From: Bacteroidaceae bacterium
GTDB lineage: Bacteria > Bacteroidota > Bacteroidia > Bacteroidales > Bacteroidaceae
NCBI GenBank assembly: GCA_017617335.1
Contig: JAFZWK010000072.1
Location: 1-64,000, forward strand
DNA: 64,000 nucleotides
Direction of reading: 5' to 3'
Part shown: in pieces, positions 1 through 10,300 of the stretch
Layout: each line of letters begins with the position of its first letter
Numbering within the stretch: position 1 is the first letter of the stretch
Position numbers and translations under genes: made by a program
The notes under the pieces: model-generated
What the model was told of the DNA's origin: nothing
Databases searched by the model: none
What the model saw: only the letters and a program-made list of their open reading frames with translations

Positions 1-58
1 AATTATAATATATAATATATATAAGAGAAGGATGTAGATACCATATTGAAAAACAACT

Positions 59-77
59 GTGACTCTGTGACTGTGAC
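59..77. repeat. Short imperfect GTGACT repeats
   Basis: Three GTGACT units lie close together (GTGACT-CT-GTGACT-GTGAC), right of an AT-rich tract at the window edge. The arrangement of AT-rich tract, short-period repeat and, about 300 bp on, a CAACNNGTTG array resembles the layout at 34868-35328. Whether the two are related is an inference; the repeat units themselves differ. Confidence 0.4.
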
Positions 78-374
78 TAAAGACAGTATTAACAAACTAT
101 TTAACTTCCTATAAAGCAATGAATTACAACATGTCCAACTGCATCGTTCCAGCGATACCAAAGCCTTTTAAGGTCACAAAATGCATCAAAATCCTGCCCA
201 AAAAGACGTGTGTGAGATGATGTTTTGATAAAAAATCTGCATTTCCTCTCCATTTGCCTGATGTGAAGTTCACATTTTACAACAACAAATATGATGGATT
301 CTGCGGTCAGATTGTGCATTTGAAGGGTTTTCTGAGATAAAATCAAAAGAAAAAATGCAAAAACGTTGAAAAGA

Positions 375-428
375 GAACACGTTGTGTCCGCGATTTCAAC
401 ATGTTGAGATATGTATTTCAATGTTTCG
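375..428. repeat. Phased palindrome array A (22-bp period)
   Basis: Sites GAACACGTTG at 375-384 and CAACATGTTG at 397-406 start exactly 22 bp apart, and a degenerate third (CAATGTTTCG) starts at 419, again 22 bp on. The spacers are unrelated. This is the weakest of the five arrays. It lies about 145 bp upstream of the guanine deaminase -33 box, so a regulatory role at that gene is possible but not shown. Confidence 0.6.
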
Positions 429-572
429 TCTTTCAGTCTTTCAGGTTATCTTGCAATGATTCCAAGGAATCGGGAGATTCGGATTGCCCTGATTACCTGC
501 CTTTCTCGGAGAAAAAGAGGTGTGAAAGCGTGTAAAAAGGTTGTCCAATAGTCCCGATTGTTGCGCTTCCAT

Positions 573-604
573 TTTGTAAATTTGAAAAATATTCCCTATC
601 TTTG
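573..604 (+). promoter_or_regulatory. sigma-ABfr promoter of guanine deaminase gene
   Basis: TTTG at 573-576 and TATCTTTG at 597-604 are separated by 20 bp, an exact match to the Bacteroidetes housekeeping promoter pattern. The predicted transcript would start near 611, about 35 bases before the first ATG at 645. Confidence 0.7.
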
Positions 605-644
605 TGCAGTAAATGCTTTGTTAAAACAAGGAAAATAGCGACTG

Positions 645-1925
645 ATGATGAAGAAAATATATAAAGCTCATATCCTTTACACGAAGGAGAAAAGCCATTT
701 CGAGGTGCTGGAGAACAGCTATGTCGCTGTGGATGCTGATGGGCGCGTGACAGGAGTAACGACAGATTTGGCTGAGTCAGATAGCGAGGATGCAGAGGTC
801 ACGGATTTCGGCGACCGTCTGCTGATCCCTGCCATGAATGACCTGCATGTGCATGCCCCTCAGTATCGCAATCAGGGGATCGCTATGGATCTGGAACTGC
901 TGCCCTGGCTCCAGGACTACACTTTCCCTGAGGAAATGAAATATGCCAATCTGGGCTATGCTGAACGGATGTATCGCCGTTTTGTGCATGACCTATGGCG
1001 CTTCGGCACGATGCGAGCCTGTGTCTTTGCCACGATTCATACTGAAAGTACTCGCCTGCTGATGCGTCTCTTCCAGGAGGCAGGCATGGGGGCGCTGGTG
1101 GGCAAGGTAGCGATGAACCGCAACTGCCCTGAGGGGCTCTCGGAACCGGTGGAGGAAACGATGCTGGGCTATGAGGCTCTGATAGATGAATTCAACAAGC
1201 CGGAAGCACTTGTGCGCCCGATCGTCACACCCCGCTTCATCCCTTCCTGTACGCCAGAGATGCTCCTCGCTTGTGGTGAACTGGCTGCCAAATATCAGAT
1301 GCCTGTGCAGTCGCACCTCTCGGAGAACAAAGACGAGATAGCTCTGGTGCAGACGCTGGAGAAGGAATCTACCAGCTATGGCGACGCCTATAACCGCTAC
1401 GGCCTCTTTGGACAGACACCTACCCTGATGGCACATTGCGTATGGACCGAAGGCGAAGAGATGGAACTGATGAAACGGAATGGCGTGATGGTGGCTCATT
1501 GTCCCACGTCGAATCTCAACGTATCGTCAGGCATGGCACCTATCCGCCGATTCCTCGACGAAGGATTGCGTGTGGGGCTCGGCAGCGACATCAGCGGTGG
1601 CCACGATCTGAACATCTTCCGAATGATGGTCTATGCGATACAGGTAAGCAAGATGTACTATCAGCAGAATCATCAGCAACCGTTCCTCACCCTTACTGAG
1701 GCATTCTGGTTGGCCACGAAGTCAGCAGGAGGTTTCTTTGGTCGTGTGGGTAGCTTCGAGCCAGGCTATGAGTTTGACGCGCTCGTCATCAACGACAACG
1801 ACCTGAATCACGACAACTATTCCTTACTGGAACGATTAGAGCGATACATCTACCTGGGTGACGACCGCCAGATTGAGCATCGCTTCTGCTGTGGAAAAGA
1901 AATCAAGGAACCAAGGATTAGTTGA
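645..1925 (+). CDS. guaD: Guanine deaminase (amidohydrolase)
   Basis: A 426-residue amidohydrolase expected to deaminate guanine to xanthine in the cytoplasm (purine salvage). The metal-binding motifs are in family order: NDLHVHAP near residue 65, SHLSEN near 225, AHC near 265, AHCPTSNLN near 285 and LGSDISGG near 315. The HVHAPQ and HLSEN wording is typical of guanine deaminase rather than of cytosine deaminase or dihydroorotase. Length matches the family. Two adjacent ATG codons (645 and 648) could each be the start; both lie downstream of a good promoter. There is no signal peptide and no purine-related neighbour; the gene appears to be transcribed alone. Confidence 0.85.
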   Translation: MMKKIYKAHILYTKEKSHFEVLENSYVAVDADGRVTGVTTDLAESDSEDAEVTDFGDRLLIPAMNDLHVHAPQYRNQGIAMDLELLPWLQDYTFPEEMKYANLGYAERMYRRFVHDLWRFGTMRACVFATIHTESTRLLMRLFQEAGMGALVGKVAMNRNCPEGLSEPVEETMLGYEALIDEFNKPEALVRPIVTPRFIPSCTPEMLLACGELAAKYQMPVQSHLSENKDEIALVQTLEKESTSYGDAYNRYGLFGQTPTLMAHCVWTEGEEMELMKRNGVMVAHCPTSNLNVSSGMAPIRRFLDEGLRVGLGSDISGGHDLNIFRMMVYAIQVSKMYYQQNHQQPFLTLTEAFWLATKSAGGFFGRVGSFEPGYEFDALVINDNDLNHDNYSLLERLERYIYLGDDRQIEHRFCCGKEIKEPRIS

Positions 1926-2005
1926 TGGAATCAGAGCTTATTGCTCATAACACCTCCCGCATCACGTAGCCACATCCTGAAAGAAAGACCACGGGGGAGG
2001 AATGT

Positions 2006-3199
2006 TTAGATCCCCTCAAATTCAACGTCGCTTTTTGCTTTGGCAAAAGCTGGCTGGAGGAGATAACGCCCCCTGTTCTGTTCGAGACGTGCCTTAGCAG
2101 CCAGCAGGCCGATGGGACTCTCTGGATTGCGTCCCACGTCTATAATCAAGCCGCAACGTGTGTCTGGGAAAGAAGTCAGCATAGCCACATCCCCGTTACT
2201 GTCCCCTCCCACAAGGACTGGACCTTTATCCTTATAAGAAGGTGCGATAAGGGCCTTGATACACTCCACCTTGCCTGTAAACATGGGTTGGGGATAGGTG
2301 GCATCATAAACGGCTTCCATGCGTTCAGAAGGCACGAAACGGAGCCCAAAGACACGATCTGGATTGAGTCCCAATCCACGAAGTGAATCACACGCCAGCA
2401 CTTCCACAATCAATTCCAAAGAGGCAGAGCACACATAGGTATCAATACCGTTCTGATTGAGGGCTTGGTAAAGGTCACGAGACTCTTGCGGTAAATAGAT
2501 GCCTTTCTCCACGGGTCCACCCCATTTCCCATCAGGTGAAATCCATTTCTCGACTCTCAACCTATCAAGTCCTAACTGGTCATCAATGGCATCGCTGACA
2601 AGTGATCTGGCTTCCTGATCGGTCATGCCTGCCATGAGACCAGGCATCCAAGCGTACCACACTTCTTCAGGAAAAGTTTGGCTAAGAGCGTCCAGATAAG
2701 AGATGAAACGTGCACGAAAATCCAGATATTCATCACTCTGGTGCACCTGATCCAGGGTCTCACCAGACTCCAAACGAGCCGAAAGATGATTGTATTCCTT
2801 CTGAAGGACTGATCCCATCTGAGCCGACGAGATACCAATCCCTTTAAGTGGGGCATCCACATCGCTTAGACCATCCAGAAATGCATGAGCAGGAGCATCG
2901 GCAAAACGCAACTGCTCGATCTGATAAATCATCAGGGCATTGGAAATGTCGTGAACAATGGTGGTCTTGTCGAAGTCGAACACAGCGTAGTTTTCTCCAC
3001 CCTTGCATTCATCAATCAGATTCGTAAGGGCGTTGTATGCAGTCGAATCCCATGCTCCCTGAGGAAACGCTTCCTGGGACGTCGGTATCCGTTTGTGACG
3101 ACAAAGAACGAATAAAAGACACAAAAAAAGACACCCCAGGACAAGGCAAACCTTAAATCTTGAGGTAAAAAATGGGGAATGAGAAGTTTTTTTACTCAT
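2006..3199 (-). CDS. Membrane-anchored HAD-family phosphatase
   Basis: A 397-residue haloacid dehalogenase-superfamily protein. After a short basic N-terminus there is one hydrophobic segment (about residues 14-31, rich in L, C, V and F), so the protein is probably anchored with its catalytic domain outside the cytoplasm. HAD motif I is FDFDKT near residue 75 (nucleophile and acid-base aspartates), the motif II region has CSAS near 255, and motif IV is GGDSNGD near 345. The insert between motifs I and II is large, as in phosphoserine phosphatase-like HADs. The substrate cannot be told. Its ATG overlaps the stop codon of the upstream threonine dehydrogenase gene by ATGA (3196-3199), so the two are probably translationally coupled. 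Confidence 0.75.
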   Translation of the reverse strand: MSKKTSHSPFFTSRFKVCLVLGCLFLCLLFVLCRHKRIPTSQEAFPQGAWDSTAYNALTNLIDECKGGENYAVFDFDKTTIVHDISNALMIYQIEQLRFADAPAHAFLDGLSDVDAPLKGIGISSAQMGSVLQKEYNHLSARLESGETLDQVHQSDEYLDFRARFISYLDALSQTFPEEVWYAWMPGLMAGMTDQEARSLVSDAIDDQLGLDRLRVEKWISPDGKWGGPVEKGIYLPQESRDLYQALNQNGIDTYVCSASLELIVEVLACDSLRGLGLNPDRVFGLRFVPSERMEAVYDATYPQPMFTGKVECIKALIAPSYKDKGPVLVGGDSNGDVAMLTSFPDTRCGLIIDVGRNPESPIGLLAAKARLEQNRGRYLLQPAFAKAKSDVEFEGI

Positions 3200-4152
3200 T
3201 TCTTCATCCTACTGGACAGTTTTTCAAGCATATCGACCGTCATGCTGGCAAGGTCATAGCGTGGAGTCCACCCCCACTCTGCTCTAGCACAACTATCGTC
3301 GAGCCTATCGGGCCAACTGTGAGCGATAGCAGCCTTGAGGGGATCCACTTCGTATGTCATCTGGAAATCCGGGCAATGCTTGCGGATTTCCGCATAGACG
3401 GTCTCAGGAGCGAAACTCATGGCGGCAATATTGAAACCGTTATGATGAATCAGTTTGGCTGGATCGGCCTCCATGAGGGATATGGCAGCATGCAGGGCAT
3501 CAGGCATATACATCATGTCCATCAAGGTTCCCTCAGGGATGGGGCAAACGAATTTCTCTCCACGAACGGCACTATAATAGATATCGACTGCATAGTCGGT
3601 TGTGCCACCTCCTGGAGGAGTGACGTAGGATATAAGGCCTGGGAAGCGGACGGACCTCGTGTCGACCCCATAGCGGACATGGAACCAGTCGGAAAGCAGC
3701 TCCGTGGTGACCTTGCTGACTCCATAGATGGTGGTGGGACGCTGGATCGTGTCCTGAGGAGTCATCCAATGGGGAGTGGACTCGCCGAAAGAACCTATGG
3801 AACTGGGAGTAAATACTTGAAGCTGATGCTCGCGAGCTATCTCGAGAACGTTCCACAAACCATCAATTCCTATTTTCCACGCCAGTTCAGGCTTGTTCTC
3901 AGCTACCACAGACAAAAGGGCAGCCATATTGTAAATGGTGTCGATATGATATTTCTGAACTATTTCTGCAATCTGCTGGCCATTGGTGACATCACATTCG
4001 GCAGATGGACCTCCCTCAAGCAGTTCGCCATGAGGTTCTGCTCCACGGATATATCCAGCAACAACATGCTCACCACCATAAAGGCGACGCAATTCGGGCG
4101 TAAGTTCTGATCCAATCTGGCCAGTAGACCCAATAACAAGAATGTTCTTCAT
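3196..4152 (-). CDS. L-threonine 3-dehydrogenase, SDR (epimerase-like) type
   Basis: Extended short-chain dehydrogenase of 318 residues. The N-terminal Rossmann motif GSTGQIGSEL follows the start directly, and the YGVSK catalytic tyrosine/lysine lies near residue 140. The conserved overall sequence and the neighbour decide the function: the divergent gene encodes 2-amino-3-ketobutyrate CoA ligase, the next enzyme in threonine breakdown. It would oxidise L-threonine to 2-amino-3-ketobutyrate with NAD. I chose the ATG at 4152 because the frame upstream of it does not resemble the family and the Rossmann strand begins right there. A minus-strand TAATTTTG box (4230-4237) could be its promoter. 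A UDP-sugar epimerase is the alternative reading. Confidence 0.8.
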   Translation of the reverse strand: MKNILVIGSTGQIGSELTPELRRLYGGEHVVAGYIRGAEPHGELLEGGPSAECDVTNGQQIAEIVQKYHIDTIYNMAALLSVVAENKPELAWKIGIDGLWNVLEIAREHQLQVFTPSSIGSFGESTPHWMTPQDTIQRPTTIYGVSKVTTELLSDWFHVRYGVDTRSVRFPGLISYVTPPGGGTTDYAVDIYYSAVRGEKFVCPIPEGTLMDMMYMPDALHAAISLMEADPAKLIHHNGFNIAAMSFAPETVYAEIRKHCPDFQMTYEVDPLKAAIAHSWPDRLDDSCARAEWGWTPRYDLASMTVDMLEKLSSRMKK

Positions 4153-4307
4153 CTGAAGATTTGCTTTTTGGTTACATATATAAAGAGGTCGCACCAAGAG
4201 ACCCCTATCGTATTTGTTTTTTTGACAAACAAAATTAGCTCTTTTTTCAATAAATGAAGAAAGAGAATGTTTAAATATTTTTAAATTCGGTTTTCAAATT
4301 GAATATT

Positions 4308-4315
4308 TATCCTTG
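4308..4315 (+). promoter_or_regulatory. Possible -7 box for kbl
   Basis: TATCCTTG, one mismatch from TAnnTTTG, lies 65 bp before the chosen kbl start. There is no clear TTTG at the expected -33 position, so support is weak. Confidence 0.3.
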
Positions 4316-4379
4316 ATAAATGGAGGGTACTGGAAAAAAATCATTTATTTTGCATAAAGAAACCCTAAAAATTATTACT

Positions 4380-5567
4380 ATGTACGGAAAAATAAAAGAA
4401 CATCTGAGTGACACATTGGCTGGATTGAAGGAAGCCGGATTATATAAGGAAGAGAGAATCATAGAGAGCCCTCAGGGCGCTGCTATTCAAGTGAAGGGCA
4501 AGGAGGTGCTGAACTTCTGCGCGAACAACTATCTGGGATTGGCCAACAATCCTCGGCTGATAGAAGGAGCCAAGAACATCATGGACCGTCGCGGATACGG
4601 TATGGCCTCTGTGCGTTTCATCTGTGGCACGATGGATATCCACAAGGAACTGGAAGCTGCCATCTCGGACTACTTTAAGACGGAAGACACCATCCTATAC
4701 GCAGCTTGCTTTGATGCCAACGGAGGTCTTTTCGGTTCCATTCTGGGCGAGGAAGACGCCATCATCAGCGATGCCTTGAACCACGCCAGTATCATTGACG
4801 GAGTGCGTCTGTGCAAAGCAAAGCGCTATCGCTATGCCAATGCCGACATGGCAGAGTTGGAGAAGTGTCTGCAAGAGGCTCAAGCCCAACGGTTCCGCAT
4901 CATTTGTACGGATGGAGTGTTCTCGATGGACGGCAACGTGGCTCCTATGGATAAGATATGTGACCTGGCAGAGAAATACGATGCGCTAGTGATGGTGGAT
5001 GAGAGTCATAGTGCAGGCGTTGTAGGCGAGACAGGACATGGGGTAAGTGAACTGTGCAAGACCTATGGCCGTGTGGATATCTATACTGGCACATTAGGTA
5101 AGGCATTCGGCGGTGCTCTGGGAGGCTTCACGACAGGTCGAAAGGAAATCATTGACATGTTGCGACAAAGCTCACGTCCTTATCTCTTCTCCAACTCTCT
5201 GGCTTCTGGTATCATTGGTGCAAGCCTCGAGGTCTTCAAGATGTTGAAGGAAGATACTTCCCTTCATGACAAACTGATAGAGAACGTAAACTACTTCCGC
5301 GACAAGATGATGGCTGAAGGATTCGACATCAAGCCAACCCAAAGCGCCATCTGTGCCGTAATGGTATACGATGCTCCTCTGGCTGTGAAATTTGCTGACC
5401 GCATGCTCAATGAAGGTATCTACGTGACGGGCTTCTGCTATCCTGTTGTACCTCAGGGACAGGCCCGCATCCGCGTACAGCTTTCTGCAGCTCACAACCG
5501 CGAGCAACTGGATAAGTGCATCGCTGCCTTCATTAAGGTGGGCAAGGAATTAGGCTTGAAGAAATAA
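4380..5567 (+). CDS. kbl: 2-amino-3-ketobutyrate CoA ligase (glycine C-acetyltransferase)
   Basis: PLP-dependent alpha-oxoamine synthase of 395 residues that cleaves 2-amino-3-ketobutyrate with CoA to glycine and acetyl-CoA. Visible family features are the substrate-binding NFCANNYLGLA near residue 45, DGVFSMDG near 175, the VDESHSAG aspartate region near 205 and the PLP lysine in YTGTLGKAFGG near 240. Length equals E. coli Kbl. An upstream in-frame ATG at 4320 exists, but the family N-terminus starts at the ATG at 4380. The gene is divergent from the threonine dehydrogenase gene, so the two share a 227-bp intergenic region and probably its control. A strong terminator follows at 5587. Confidence 0.93.
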   Translation: MYGKIKEHLSDTLAGLKEAGLYKEERIIESPQGAAIQVKGKEVLNFCANNYLGLANNPRLIEGAKNIMDRRGYGMASVRFICGTMDIHKELEAAISDYFKTEDTILYAACFDANGGLFGSILGEEDAIISDALNHASIIDGVRLCKAKRYRYANADMAELEKCLQEAQAQRFRIICTDGVFSMDGNVAPMDKICDLAEKYDALVMVDESHSAGVVGETGHGVSELCKTYGRVDIYTGTLGKAFGGALGGFTTGRKEIIDMLRQSSRPYLFSNSLASGIIGASLEVFKMLKEDTSLHDKLIENVNYFRDKMMAEGFDIKPTQSAICAVMVYDAPLAVKFADRMLNEGIYVTGFCYPVVPQGQARIRVQLSAAHNREQLDKCIAAFIKVGKELGLKK

Positions 5568-5586
5568 CCGAATCCATAACAAATAA

Positions 5587-5626
5587 CAAGAGGTGAACCA
5601 ATGTGTCACCTCTTGATTCTTTTTTA
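5587..5626 (+). terminator. Intrinsic terminator after kbl
   Basis: A perfect 10-bp stem, CAAGAGGTGA (5587-5596) with TCACCTCTTG (5606-5615), 9-base loop, is followed by ATTCTTTTTT. It overlaps an ATG at 5603 that could extend the next gene, which argues for the downstream start at 5651. Confidence 0.85.
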
Positions 5627-5650
5627 CGAAATCACAACAATATCTTCCTT

Positions 5651-6763
5651 ATGCAAGAGAAAGAGCGCGTAGTATTTGTGGATTACATCCGCGTGGTAGC
5701 ATGCTTTCTGGTAATGCTGGTACACGCAAGTGAGAACTTTTATGGTGCCGATGCATCAGGTTTGGCAGGAAACGTTTCCCAATTGGCAAATGAATCCAAT
5801 CGATTTTGGGTTGCCTTTTATGATGGCGGCGTAGCACGCTCGTGCGTTCCATTATTTATTATCGTATCAGCCTATCTCTTGGCTCCCATGCGAAAAGGAA
5901 TCACGATGGGACAATTCTACAGGCATCGCTTTGCCCGCATCCTGCCTCCCATGTTCATCTTTCTCCTGCTTTACACCTTCCTGCCTCTTGCATGGGGCGG
6001 CATGACATGGGAACAAAGCATGGCCGACCTGAAGATTCTTCCCTGGAACTTCACATCGATGAGTGGCCATCTGTGGTTCTTCGGCCCATTAATTTCCTTA
6101 TATCTGATTATTCCTGTGATTTCACCCTGGCTGGAGAAGGCTACCGCTAAAGAAGAGAAAATCTTCATCGGTATCTTCCTGCTTTCCTCTCTGATGACTT
6201 GGCTCCGCATGTTTGTTTACCCTGAGTTGTGGGGCGAATGTTTCTGGAACGAGTTTCATGCACTTTGGTACTGTTCTGGTTTCATCGGTTATCTGATAAT
6301 TGCACATTATATCCGCGTTCATCTGACTTGGCATAGGCAAAAGCGATTAGTGATAGGAACCATTTGCTTTTTGGCAGGTGCCAGTTTCACCGCATGGAGC
6401 TTTTGGTTACGAGGGGAGCCAGGATTGCTGATTGAAACACCTCAACTGGAATGGGCATGGCGATTCTGTACCCCTAATGTTATTTGTGCCACCTTCGGGC
6501 TCTTTGTCCTCTTCTCCTGCATCCAGCAGAAGAAAGCTCCAGCCCTTATCACAAGCATATCCAAGTTATCTTTTGGTATGTATCTGATGCACATGTTCTT
6601 CTTGGCTCCCATTGCAGCTTATTTCGTAAATGGTGACCAAGCCCATCCCTTAATTCCTGTATATCTGGCGATTCCTTGCATCGCTATTCTGAGTTACATT
6701 TGCTGTGCTGTCACCTCAAAAATCATTTCCCTGATCCCTGGCAGTAAGTGGGTAATCGGTTGA
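5651..6763 (+). CDS. Acyltransferase family 3 membrane protein
   Basis: A 370-residue integral membrane acyltransferase of the OafA/WecH type. The family signature begins at residue 7 with VDYIRVVACFLVMLVHA, which carries the conserved histidine of the first membrane segment, and about ten hydrophobic segments follow (for example FIFLLLYTFLPLAWGG, LISLYLIIPVISPWL and FGLFVLFSCI). Such proteins acylate extracytoplasmic glycans or lipids, usually using acetyl-CoA. The acceptor is unknown, and no O-antigen or capsule gene is adjacent. The ATG at 5651 is preferred because an earlier one (5603) lies inside the kbl terminator. The gap to vsr is about 80 bp. Confidence 0.8.
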   Translation: MQEKERVVFVDYIRVVACFLVMLVHASENFYGADASGLAGNVSQLANESNRFWVAFYDGGVARSCVPLFIIVSAYLLAPMRKGITMGQFYRHRFARILPPMFIFLLLYTFLPLAWGGMTWEQSMADLKILPWNFTSMSGHLWFFGPLISLYLIIPVISPWLEKATAKEEKIFIGIFLLSSLMTWLRMFVYPELWGECFWNEFHALWYCSGFIGYLIIAHYIRVHLTWHRQKRLVIGTICFLAGASFTAWSFWLRGEPGLLIETPQLEWAWRFCTPNVICATFGLFVLFSCIQQKKAPALITSISKLSFGMYLMHMFFLAPIAAYFVNGDQAHPLIPVYLAIPCIAILSYICCAVTSKIISLIPGSKWVIG

Positions 6764-6844
6764 AATATGTAAACATCTGGAAGTCGGAGCAAGTTTCAAG
6801 AACTCACGGGTAGAATAAACTTGCGGGATATAGACTCTGATAAA

Positions 6845-7366
6845 ATGACTGACAAGATGACTCCTGAGCAACGACATCATTGTATGTCGAGAATCCGTGC
6901 GAAAAATACGCGGCCAGAGCTGATTGTCAGAAAATATCTCTTTAGCCGTGGCTTCCGATATAGACTCCATAACAAGTGTTTACCTGGCAAACCTGACATC
7001 ATTCTGAGAAAATACAGAACTGTAGTATTCGTGAATGGATGTTTTTGGCATGGTCATGAAGGGTGTCGTTTTTACAAGTTACCCAGCACGAATCAAGATT
7101 TTTGGCGACACAAAATCGAACTTAACCAAGCACGTGACCTCAGAGAACGCATCGACCTAAGAAATCTCGGATGGCACGTGATACAAATCTGGGAGTGCCA
7201 ACTGAAGCCGAAAGAACGCGAGGAAACGCTTAAAGCTCTGGAAGGAACTCTATATCGTATCTTGTGGGACAACAATAAAATCATTAAACATAAGTATACA
7301 CCATACTCCATGAGGGAATTCTCCGCCCAAATGGTGGCAGAGGATCGAGAAGCACCTGCTAAATAA
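6845..7366 (+). CDS. vsr: Very short patch repair endonuclease (Vsr)
   Basis: A 173-residue homologue of Vsr, which nicks 5' of T in T:G mismatches produced by deamination of 5-methylcytosine. The family order is clear: MTPEQRHHCMSRIRAKNT at the N-terminus, GKPDI with the catalytic aspartate near residue 50, VFVNGCFWHGHEGC with the histidines and zinc-binding cysteine near 65, and a C-terminal WECQLK. Vsr genes normally sit beside a cytosine-5 methyltransferase (dcm type) or a restriction system; none is visible within this window. The start was set at ATG 6845 because the family N-terminus begins there. Confidence 0.9.
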   Translation: MTDKMTPEQRHHCMSRIRAKNTRPELIVRKYLFSRGFRYRLHNKCLPGKPDIILRKYRTVVFVNGCFWHGHEGCRFYKLPSTNQDFWRHKIELNQARDLRERIDLRNLGWHVIQIWECQLKPKEREETLKALEGTLYRILWDNNKIIKHKYTPYSMREFSAQMVAEDREAPAK

Positions 7367-7382
7367 GAAAAGATAACTATCC

Positions 7383-10300
7383 TTATTTCAGAGTCTCTAA
7401 TATCGTCTGCATCAAAGCTTGACGCGAAGCTTGCCCGCGAATAGTCTCGAAGGGTACTCCCATTGTAAAGGTAGCATAGCGCTCACCCCGATATGCCACA
7501 GCAGCACTTAGATTGTTCTGAGCATAGCGCATTACAGTTTGAGCAGCTGACTCAGAAGGTTCCAAAGCATCAGGAGATTCCACAACGTAGCAATCCTCGT
7601 TGAGCGTGTCACTATAATCAAAATGTTGCCCAACCTGAGAATAAACGGATTGTACGGTCTTGATTCCTCCCTTATTGGCAGCCTGATTAGCTCTCCACTT
7701 GAATTTCAACACCTCAGTAGCAAACTTCTTGTCGGATTCTTGGGCTTCTGCCAAAGGGTTATCCCAGAGATCAGTTGCCACGTAGGCACCACTGGTAAAG
7801 AGTCGGCCTCCCTGTTCTTGCAGATAGCGAGTAATCATCTTCTGCATCTCGCTGGTGAACGTCTTGAATTCCAAAGGATGTGATTTCCCGTTGCCCATCT
7901 TGTTCTGATACTGCTTTCCCAAAATCAAATCCACCATCGGGTAATCTGCGAGGGAAACCTGACCAGCCTCCACAGATTCATTACTTGCAGACACAAACGA
8001 TTGACCAAGTGCCAGAAGACTAGATCCATGAACGAATGGATAATCGAAAGAATTGCCAGCTATCACTTCGGTTTCGTGATCACTACAGCTATCACCGAAT
8101 CCTGCCGCATCATCATCCATCCAAGGCACTCTCCTGCGGAACTCCTTCATCTCCCCGACATAACTGATATCACGCAAATATGGCACTCCATGATCTACAC
8201 GGTCAAGGAAACCAGCTAATTCGGTGCTTGCATCACCTGGAGCCTCGAAATCGGCAGGGGCACATACACGGTCGAATCCGTTTATCACGAGAACAGGCTT
8301 CTGCCAATATTTGTTAGCGGCAGAAATGCCTGCCGATAAAATTTCGCTGTCAAAACTCTTTCCTCCCTGATTGACAGCAGCTATCTTCCAACTATAAACC
8401 TTTCCAGGTTCCAATGGAAGAGAGTACATAGGCTCATCCACAAGTACACCATTATCCCAGCCAGCATCATCCACACGAGTATAAACAAGATACTGAGTCG
8501 GTTGTGCTGTAGACTCCAGAGGATCCTCCACAGGTTGCCAATGAAGGACAGCTGTGTTATCTGACTGCAAAGTAACATGGAAATGATCAACAGGAAGCGG
8601 CTGCACAACATAAGGAGTTCCACGTTGGGAACAAATGAATTTGAGAATACCTTTATATACAGCACGACTTACGCTAAAACGGAAACGAGGATCAAGGCCA
8701 TATCGCATATCAGCAAAATTCTGATGAGAAAGCAACTCCAGCAAAATGGCAGGGACTTCAGGTACACGAGCTTCATAATAAGAAGAATTCCATTTGCCTC
8801 TGCGATGCCATTCAGGTGCATGTAGTGCTCGTATGTCATCAACAATCTGGGACTGTATCAAATCTGCCAAATCGGCAGCCAAATAACGTGATGCACCGTT
8901 CGCATAAGTATCGCGCCCTTCGGTAACTGTTTCATAGATCAAAAGAGTACCGATGATTGTATCATTGAGGGTGGTGCCTGCATCGCTATGGAAGGCCATG
9001 CTTACATCAAATGGAATATGCAATCCCTCACGATGTGGCAAAGCTTCTGAACCACCAGCCAACCAGTTGACCCATAGGCCTCGACACTTGTAATCATCCG
9101 TATAATCATTGACCCCATGACTCTCGCTATAAACACTATCGGGAGCACCTGCCCATTGTAACCAGTAACGAGCTCCCTCGGTAAAACGCGGATAACCACT
9201 TAGTTGGAAATCAGGCTTGAAATTAGGATCACTATTTGCTTCCACGCAACGCGCCACATTTCCCATTCCACCGCCTATCTTAACGCCATCAGCGGTGAGC
9301 ACACGTCCCGACTTGTCAGAAAGATTACTCAACTTGACACATCCTTCCTCACTCTGGCCTTCTGCAAAGAGGAAAGAACCCAGATAAATCCACGTTCCTC
9401 CACCCATCTGCTGATTGACACGAAAATGAGTCTCTCCGCCTAAATGGCATACAGTATAGAGAGCATCCGTAGTACTGTTAGGCATAGATTTGTAAGAAAC
9501 ATACACACCATATTCTCCCTTCTTGGGAATGTTGGGAGTCCAGACAGCGGTGCTTTCTTGTCCACTCTTTACGGTCTTCACTTGCCGATAAGTTCCATCA
9601 CGGAAAGGATTGTCGAAACCTGTATAGACATCCTTCCGATGTGCGAAACCAGCTTCACTACCATTGATCCAAGATTCTTTACCTACTACCTCTTGATAAG
9701 ATCCATCCTCATGGAGCATGCCATCATTGTCGATGATAAGTTCTTCTCGACGTGTATCTCTCTCACGAGGCAATAATACATTGGCTCCCGCATTTTCCAA
9801 CATTGGCACAAGAAAGGGCAAAACGTAGCTCTGCGTATAGAGGTCTTCCACCGTCTGGAAAATACGAGCACGCTGCCATTCCCAGCGATTAAGTTTCGGC
9901 TCAAAATAGTAACCATGACTTTGCCACATCGCTATGTGTCGATTCTGAAGTCCTGAAGTCAGCTCATAGGGACAGTCTACTGGAGTAATCAGCGGAGCAT
10001 CCGCTTGAGGTGCCCAAACTTTCGATTTTACTTTCTTTGTACGAGTATATGCAGGAATCAAATCCTCTATCATTCGTCCATTCGTATAAATTTGGAGTTT
10101 CTTCTTTTGCAAATCTGCTGGCAACATGGATTGAATGTCTCGATAGAGTGACTCCACGTTGTTCTCACGGAAGGAGAAATAACCCACCTGATTGTTGGTG
10201 AAAAGTTGGAGCGTCTTCTTATCCTGCGCCACAGAATCCAACTCAACACGTCCGATACTAAGACGTTGCCTTTGGCGTTCAGCAATCAATCGATCATTTA

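Larger units (their letters stand above)
1..644. other. Non-coding region upstream of guanine deaminase
   Basis: No convincing gene is seen here; the one open frame of about 100 codons (minus strand, 101-421) has no recognisable domain and crosses repeat sequence. The stretch holds an AT-rich tract of TA steps at 1-25, short GTGACT repeats at 59-77, a 15-bp palindrome at 261-275 (ATGTGAA-G-TTCACAT), the phased CAACNNGTTG sites at 375-428, and the promoter of the next gene at 573-604. Confidence 0.6.

Noticed and set aside
101..421. 106-codon open frame on the minus strand
   Set aside because: No recognisable domain, lies partly over the palindrome array, and has no promoter pointing into it.
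3172..4110. 312-codon plus-strand open frame
   Set aside because: Antisense to the threonine dehydrogenase gene, which has clear motifs; no domain on this strand.
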